A stretch of 5,200 nt of DNA from Erysipelothrix sp. (GTDB lineage: Bacteria > Bacillota_I > Bacilli_A > Erysipelotrichales > Erysipelotrichaceae), in NCBI GenBank assembly GCA_030152625.1, contig JASLJD010000110.1, positions 1 to 5,200 on the forward strand, given 5' to 3'. The notes under the pieces were generated by a model. That model was not told where the DNA came from and ran no database searches. It worked only from the letters and a program-made list of their open reading frames with translations. The translations under genes and the position numbers were made by a program. Shown here piece by piece: positions 5,164 through 5,200 of the stretch. Within the stretch, counting starts at the first letter, position 1. Each line of letters begins with the position of its first letter.

Positions 5164-5200
5164 TTATTTACGGATACCTAATTCTGCTCTATACTGGTTT
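5164..5200 (-). CDS. Possible 3' end of a convergent gene, product unknown
   Basis: One minus-strand frame is open from the window edge to a TAA at 5164-5166 and would end in ...NQYRAELGIRK. The stop sits just beyond the mutY terminator, as expected for convergent genes, and the peptide looks coding-like. Only 11 codons are visible, so it may be chance and no function can be assigned. Confidence 0.3.
   Translation of the reverse strand, partial: NQYRAELGIRK

Noticed and set aside
1..5200. Insertion sequences, CRISPR arrays, tRNA or rRNA genes, phage or defence genes
   Set aside because: No transposase motifs, spaced direct repeats, cloverleaf sequences or defence-type domains were seen; apart from the sRNA locus this is ordinary core-genome sequence.

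Overview
The window is AT-rich bacterial DNA with tight gene packing, AGGAGG-type ribosome binding sites and classic rho-independent terminators. Its genes are a class II HMG-CoA reductase (mevalonate pathway), an L-lactate dehydrogenase, TypA and an FeS-type MutY. Together these point to a low-GC, fermentative member of the Bacillota. The mevalonate pathway suggests a lactic-acid-bacterium-like or Erysipelotrichia-like lineage, but the genus cannot be fixed from this sequence.

Layout. On the minus strand, reading leftward from 2576, are ldh (1632-2576) and then typA (1-1599, C-terminus beyond the window). They are 32 nt apart with no terminator between them, so they are probably one transcript. 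A roughly 100-nt divergent intergenic region separates ldh from mvaA (2680-3918, plus strand); near-overlapping -10 elements face both ways in it. mvaA ends inside its own terminator hairpin. mutY (4142-5125, plus strand) follows a 223-nt gap and ends in a second clear terminator. The last ~35 nt may hold the 3' end of a convergent minus-strand gene.

The most interesting part is the mvaA-mutY gap. It has the full anatomy of an undescribed ~150-nt small RNA. There is a promoter (TTGATT, 17 bp, TATCAT) overlapped by a near-consensus CcpA/cre-like site. A 5' hairpin with perfect arms follows. Next comes a long bulged hairpin that presents a pyrimidine-rich, anti-Shine-Dalgarno-like loop. The unit ends in a perfect 14-bp, GCAA-capped terminator. 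Immediately after the terminator U-run lies an extended -10 (TGTTATAAT) placed exactly 6 nt before the mutY ATG, with no ribosome binding site, which predicts a leaderless mutY mRNA.

How the genes fit together. LDH regenerates NAD+ from pyruvate, TypA is a ribosome-associated GTPase, HMG-CoA reductase commits carbon to isoprenoids, and MutY repairs A:8-oxoG mispairs. They are housekeeping genes rather than one pathway. If the cre-like site and the sRNA are real, the locus would add carbon-source-controlled post-transcriptional regulation. Two protein-level oddities also stand out: TypA has non-canonical G motifs, and LDH lacks both residues of the classical fructose-1,6-bisphosphate site.
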